Assembly (NCBI GenBank): GCA_054601695.1
Contig: BAAHQB010000331.1
Span: forward strand, 1 to 64,000
Source: Amorphochlora amoebiformis
Taxonomy: Eukaryota; Cercozoa; Chlorarachniophyceae
Length of the DNA stretch: 64,000 nt
Direction: 5' to 3'
Part shown: positions 1-64,000 of the stretch, piece after piece
How positions within the stretch are numbered: position 1 is the stretch's first letter
Layout of the letters: each line of letters begins with the position of its first letter
Notes under the pieces: generated by a model
Told to the model about the DNA's origin: nothing
Seen by the model: the letters and a program-made list of their open reading frames with translations, nothing else
Database searches by the model: none
Program-made: the position numbers and the translations under genes

Positions 1-73
<73 letters not shown>

Positions 74-74
74 G

Positions 75-108
<34 letters not shown>

Positions 109-216
109 ACATAATATACGTAAACCTAATCATATATATATATATATATATATATATTTGTGTCTATATGTGTATGTATATATATATATTTATATATATA
201 TATATATACGCTTACG

Positions 217-299
<83 letters not shown>

Positions 300-303
300 A
301 AAT

Positions 304-376
<73 letters not shown>

Positions 377-385
377 ATATATTTA

Positions 386-431
<46 letters not shown>

Positions 432-456
432 ACATACATATATATATATATATATA

Positions 457-498
<42 letters not shown>

Positions 499-572
499 AT
501 GTTTTTTTTTCTTCGATATGTGTGTGTGTGGGGGGATGTATTATATCTACACACATGCACCTATTCATGCAC

Positions 573-639
<67 letters not shown>

Positions 640-656
640 ACTCATATATACAATAG
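1..656. repeat. (TA)n tract with (ATT)n and GT/GGGG interruptions
   Basis: Almost pure TA dinucleotide repeat. A block of about 13 ATT units lies at 458-497, followed by a T-run and a GT/G-rich stretch near 520-535. I see no coding island before the AG at 655-656. It is probably intron belonging to the gene whose first visible exon starts at 657. Confidence 0.9.
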
Positions 657-5591
<4,935 letters not shown>

Positions 5592-5653
5592 AATGTAATG
5601 GATTTATGTAACATGTAGAGTTACGCAATGTATGTATTATACATAATGTTATA

Positions 5654-5693
<40 letters not shown>

Positions 5694-5734
5694 ATATATA
5701 TTCATATGTAATGCAATAATATATGTATATAATG

Positions 5735-5778
<44 letters not shown>

Positions 5779-6840
5779 AATCATATAAAATGCTATGATG
5801 TATATAATATATATATATATGTGTATATATATTTATATACACACATATATATTATATATTTGTAATATTTATATATAATATATATATATAATATATATAT
5901 ATATAATATATATATATATATTATATATATTTTTAATATACGTATATTTTATATATCAATCTGATAGAGAGAAATCGTTCTGTAACTTACACACACAATA
6001 CACATACACATGTTGTATTTATTACATTCAGATCGATGATAAAGAGAAATTAAGCAGTTTTTAGACTAAAAGTTTACGTGTCACCAACATAGCTAGAAGC
6101 TGCATATACAATCTCTAGAATCTAGATAAATTCATGTCACTGAGAAAATCTGTTATGCATCTAGTTTGACATACATATATCCTAGATATCTCTAGTATAT
6201 GAAAGTACATGGTAACGCAGCGTCGCCATCCTAGCATTGGCCAAGTTTGGTTTAATGATCACGAATACTCCAGATATTAGAGATACTCTATCTTGGTTAG
6301 CTCACTTTTCATGTATTTGATTATTCAAATTGCCATAAAACTAGTAAAATCTAGAAAATGAGGAAAATAACATATTGTTTTTGCGTATATATAGAAATAT
6401 CAATTTGAGACTTGACAAAAAATACCCTACAATCTAGACAATATTATAAGCCGACTGGAATATATAAGCTAGATAAGTTGTATAATTCGTAGTGAAAATA
6501 TTTAGTGTTCACCTACGTGCATTGATAAAACTAGTAAAATCATATTTAGAATAATCAATAGTATCTCTATCTTTGGTATCTAATCTATACTAGCTATAGT
6601 ATCTACATCACTGTCTAGACTGCCTAGAAGTACTGTACTATTCACGGTGAGTCGGTCTTCCAGGTGACCAGCGCTACATCTAGTACATATATAGCTTCCA
6701 TATTTCGAACATATGTTTACATTCGTATTCAAGTCCACATTTAAAATTCTTTTACGGACAACTTCGCACCGGGCAGAGCCGGCTAGCCAGCACATATATG
6801 CGTGCGTGTTGGGCAACGCATATTAAGAACAAAAATAAAA
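5592..6840. other. Intergenic spacer, CTAG-rich unique DNA
   Basis: TA and GT repeats run to about 5940. After that comes about 900 bp of ordinary AT-rich sequence with no convincing exon. CTAG is conspicuous between 6080 and 6800, with roughly 19 occurrences by eye, often as TCTAGA or ACTAGT. A minus-strand open frame at 6580-6816 has some cysteines but no splice or homology support, so I do not call it. Confidence 0.5.
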
Positions 6841-6910
6841 ATGGTTCCCCTCAGCTACAGCCAGCACCTGCCGCATGTCCAGGTTGACCCACATCCTACT
6901 AGTGTTGGAG
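6841..6910 (+). CDS. Possible isolated exon (strand uncertain)
   Basis: This is a GC-richer island. On the plus strand it opens with ATG after AAATAAAA and reads 23 codons (MVPLSYSQHLPHVQVDPHPT...) to GGAG|GTATAA, a good donor, but I find no matching downstream exon. On the minus strand the same island reads MWVNLDMRQVLAVAEGNHF after an AG. Both are plausible. I list it as a candidate exon of unknown strand and function. Confidence 0.3.
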
Positions 6911-7271
6911 GTATAAAAATAGGCCTAATGATGTATGGATTGCGCCTTTGAAGAAGGTGTAAATAAAACGCCGTTTGTCCCTGTGAGTTATGGTAGGTTA
7001 GGTTTAGTATATGTTTATTTAATGTAATACAGATATATATACACACACATATATTAATATATATATATATATAGTTGGAGTTAGGGTTAGGGTTAGGGTT
7101 AGGATTAGGGTTGAGATTTTTGGTGAAGAGATTCGAATACAATTAGAAATGTTATATATATATATATATATTATATTTATATTTGTATTCTTATATTCAA
7201 ATGGGTGGATATACATCTCCAACATGCATTCATAAGAATGCAGAAATGGGGGTATATATATATATATTATA

Positions 7272-7324
<53 letters not shown>

Positions 7325-7375
7325 CGTCAATACTATTATAATAATAATGGAACATAGATAGTACTGTTTTACCCC
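6911..7375. other. Spacer with a short TTAGGG run and a TA tract
   Basis: A short interstitial TTAGGG run of about four units lies at 7083-7110. TA tracts lie at 7150-7175 and 7254-7322. The rest is unique AT-rich DNA. The 3' end of the minus-strand gene is immediately to the right. Confidence 0.6.
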
Positions 7376-7690
7376 CTATAGGTAAATAGCATTGACGCTA
7401 AAGTCTTTAGGTGAGCCTGGGACCCCCGAGGCCATATCAGGGGTCTCTATTATCCAGGCGTTCGCAGCACTAGCTTGAATCGCCGCTATCTTCTCTTTCA
7501 GATTATCTGAAAAATACCAAAACCAATCCCAAAGAAAGTGCGATTAGAAAATTAGTATTCAGTTCGAACGTTCTCGATCGGGGGGGAATGTGGACTCATC
7601 AAGATATTGTGCGAGCTTGATATGTAATGCAGAGGGGGGGAGGAGGAGGAGAGGAGGGAGGAGGGAGAAGGGATTCGGAAGATGGAGAAG

Positions 7691-7766
<76 letters not shown>

Positions 7767-8809
7767 GAGGGAAGGGGAGAGAAAGGAGAGGGGCTCCAGA
7801 GAGAGAGACATGGAGAGATAAGAGGGAGGAGGCCAGAGAGGGCGAGGCAATATAATGGGTTTAAAAATAATATGTAAAAACAATGTACACATGCATATAT
7901 ACGTTCGTATGTACAAACACACACACATACATATCTTTATTTCTAAATTATTTAATATATATATATATATATGTATATATGGTATATGTGTATATATGTG
8001 TGTGTATATATACACACATATATAATATATTACATTGTCTAAACATAGAGGAATGTACACACAAACCTTCATTACCTGAATTCATCTCGGGCTTGGATTT
8101 GTGCGAGCTTTTCTTCTGCTGCTGAATTGCTTGAGCAGCATTGGCACCCTCGATAGCCTCAGCCTTCACAAACGGATCGAAAAACGTGTTTCCCGTCTAA
8201 CAGTACATCCAACTGCTCAGAGATGAGTTCTAAGACCCTGCGCTACAGGTGAAAAAAGGGTGTGTTTCCTACTCGTTTTCGTATCCTCTCGACTTGCATT
8301 AACGCTGCTTCTTGGCTAAGAGTCTCCATACCTACGATCAAGAGTCGAAAGGGGAAGAATTAGGGAAGGTTTGGACAAAGGGTCATTTATGGGGCATGTA
8401 AATTTGACTTCACGAGAACGCTTTTTAGCGTCCTCTACTAGACCTCCTTACCATCGCCTAGAGACTCAAAACTACGTGACACTACCGTGATCCTAATCAC
8501 CTCACTTACCCGTCGCTTTCTTCCGAATCCTGTGCAGGATGTCTTTCATCTCCTCATCGATCTCAGACACATATGCATGCGTTGAATTGATCCTCTTCAC
8601 CACAGTCTTGTCCCCTAGCTTGACTGAGCCAGCCTCTACGATCTTTGGAGGAACCTGAGCCTTCGGGCTCTGAAACAATCAGAAATAAATCGTTAGGAGC
8701 AATATGTGCTTCGATGCTTTCTGTGTTGCAAGCCCCGTTACGTCGTTCTGTTCTCGAAAAGTGCTGTTTGGAAAACTAACCGGTCTAGGTTTCGACTTCT
8801 TCATCCATC
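7376..8809 (-). CDS. Five-exon gene, small basic/coiled protein of unknown family
   Basis: Minus-strand exons: 8809-8781, 8669-8510, 8331-8273, 8196-8076 and 7506-7376. The first ATG is at 8804 and the stop is TAG at 7378-7376. Phases match at all four junctions and give 164 residues. Donors and acceptors are ordinary (for example CGG|GTAAGTG, TTTTTCAG|). Readable segments include EIDEEMKDILHRIRKKAT, LSQEAALMQVERIRKR, GNTFFDPFVKAEAIEGANAA and IQASAANAWIIETPDM. The charged and Ala-rich middle suggests helices. I do not recognise the family. The first exon also has an acceptor-like CCTGCGCAG just upstream, so an earlier exon and start are possible. Intron 4 contains a GA/CT tract and TA repeats. 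Confidence 0.65.
7626..7860. repeat. GA-rich tract inside an intron of the minus-strand gene
   Basis: GGAGGA blocks followed by (GA)n with small interruptions. It is polypyrimidine on the coding (minus) strand of the host gene. The RERERE-type frames here are repeat translations. Confidence 0.85.
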
Positions 8810-9294
8810 CTGCGCAGGCCGGGGTGGCCAGAAGAAGAAGGAGGAGAAGCGGTAGCTCCTGTATCCTCATTCTGTCTTCCCTCCACGACCCGTATCGTGT
8901 AATGGAGGCAAGCTGGTCAGCGCGATTTAGGATGGGTGATTGGATCCGTTTCAATTTCGCATATTAGGATCAATATATACACATATCCGACGTAAGATAT
9001 CCTAATAATATATTATAAGGGGAAATAGCCTAAAGTACTAACTATCAGATGTGGTTGGCCTCGGTATTGCCGTATATTATTAGCCTGTTTGGTTTCGTAT
9101 TTTTAGAACGTTTCAGGTCTGTTGATCCCCTTGTTGGATTATTGCGAACATTGGGGTATGTCACGCCTTGGTGATAGTATTCTTATCCTTTTTTCGAATA
9201 TCAAGATATCATACAATGAGATATATCACATATCTAGCCTCCAATACCAACATATCAGCATCTGAGATTCTGAGGTCAAGATATCAGGAGAACA
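8810..9294. promoter_or_regulatory. Divergent intergenic region (putative bidirectional promoter)
   Basis: It lies between the 5' end of the minus-strand gene and the ATG at 9295 of the plus-strand gene. It is unique sequence of mixed composition, with no TA repeat except short AT stretches near 8980-9015. No core promoter motif stands out. The call rests on the head-to-head layout. Confidence 0.3.
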
Positions 9295-35748
<26,454 letters not shown>

Positions 35749-35907
35749 TAATATACATATATATATATATGTATATATATATATATGTATATATATGTAT
35801 ATGTGTATATATGTACTGTTTATATATACTAGACTCTAAGTTCCTCGATAGTCTGGGCACATAATATATATATATATATATACATATCTATATATTATAT
35901 ATATATG

Positions 35908-35939
<32 letters not shown>

Positions 35940-35948
35940 TATACAATG

Positions 35949-35993
<45 letters not shown>

Positions 35994-36022
35994 ATGTATA
36001 TATATACTCGACTCTAAGTTCC

Positions 36023-36117
<95 letters not shown>

Positions 36118-36153
36118 GTATATGTGTATATATGTACTGTTTATATATACTAG

Positions 36154-63816
<27,663 letters not shown>

Positions 63817-63850
63817 GTTAGGGTTTTAGAGGTCACTTACTTAAATATAG

Positions 63851-63889
<39 letters not shown>

Positions 63890-63967
63890 TATATATATAT
63901 GTTTTTGTAACGCATATGACTTCGTTACCTCTCGTTAGGGTTTTAGAGGTCACTTATTTAAATATAG

Positions 63968-64000
<33 letters not shown>

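Noticed and set aside
105-656. Long open frames of YIYIYI and similar, throughout the window
   Set aside because: They are translations of (TA)n, open in every frame and on both strands, with no codon bias or splice support.
6580-6816. 78-residue minus-strand frame with several cysteines
   Set aside because: It is short, in AT-rich spacer, with no splice sites, family resemblance or conserved neighbours.
7559-7624. Minus-strand frame LAQYLDESTFPPDRERSN as an exon of the 7.4-8.8 kb gene
   Set aside because: It looks protein-like, but its phase does not fit the exon ending at 8076, whereas 7506-7376 fits and ends in a stop.

Overview
This is eukaryotic genomic DNA, probably from an intron-dense protist. 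I cannot place the lineage from sequence alone. Most of the window is low-complexity: (TA)n tracts, long interstitial telomere-type arrays (TTAGGG on one strand, CCCTAA on the other), GA/CT tracts and several minisatellites. Embedded in this are about 90 short unique islands, mostly 20-100 bp. Nearly all are bounded by AG on the left and GT on the right, and each has an open frame whose splice phase fits its neighbours. I read them as exons. The long runs of [24 protein letters not shown] or RERERE are translations of the repeats and are not proteins.

Layout. (1) 657-5591, plus strand: eight exons with matching phases encode the C-terminal part of a protein with a chain of CxxC / CxxCxGxG motifs, resembling the DnaJ-type zinc-binding pattern. 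(2) 5592-7375: mostly unique spacer, unusually rich in CTAG. (3) 7376-8809, minus strand: a five-exon gene for a small (about 164 aa) protein of unknown family. (4) From 9295, plus strand and divergent from the minus gene: a large gene with a proline/serine-rich N-terminus (exons 1-3), then dozens of micro-exons encoding ankyrin-type repeats, up to a candidate stop at 35746-35748. (5) 36154-63816, plus strand: about 49 more ankyrin micro-exons that run off the right edge. Whether (4) and (5) are one gene or two or three is not settled. A few phase breaks remain (28.05/29.97 kb, 41.03/41.40 kb, 53.19/53.51 kb).

The most striking structure is what fills the introns. Many exons are accompanied by partial copies of themselves, separated by TA tracts or sometimes TTAGGG arrays. 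Copies upstream of the full exon keep its acceptor and 5' part. Copies downstream keep its 3' part and donor. I call these exon-edge echoes. Several introns consist almost wholly of telomere repeats, with the splice sites made by the repeat itself (G|GTTAGG donors, CCCTAG| acceptors). A dispersed module containing AGACATGCTGAATAATCT sits in the telomere-type arrays at least 24 times, always in the same orientation relative to the repeat.
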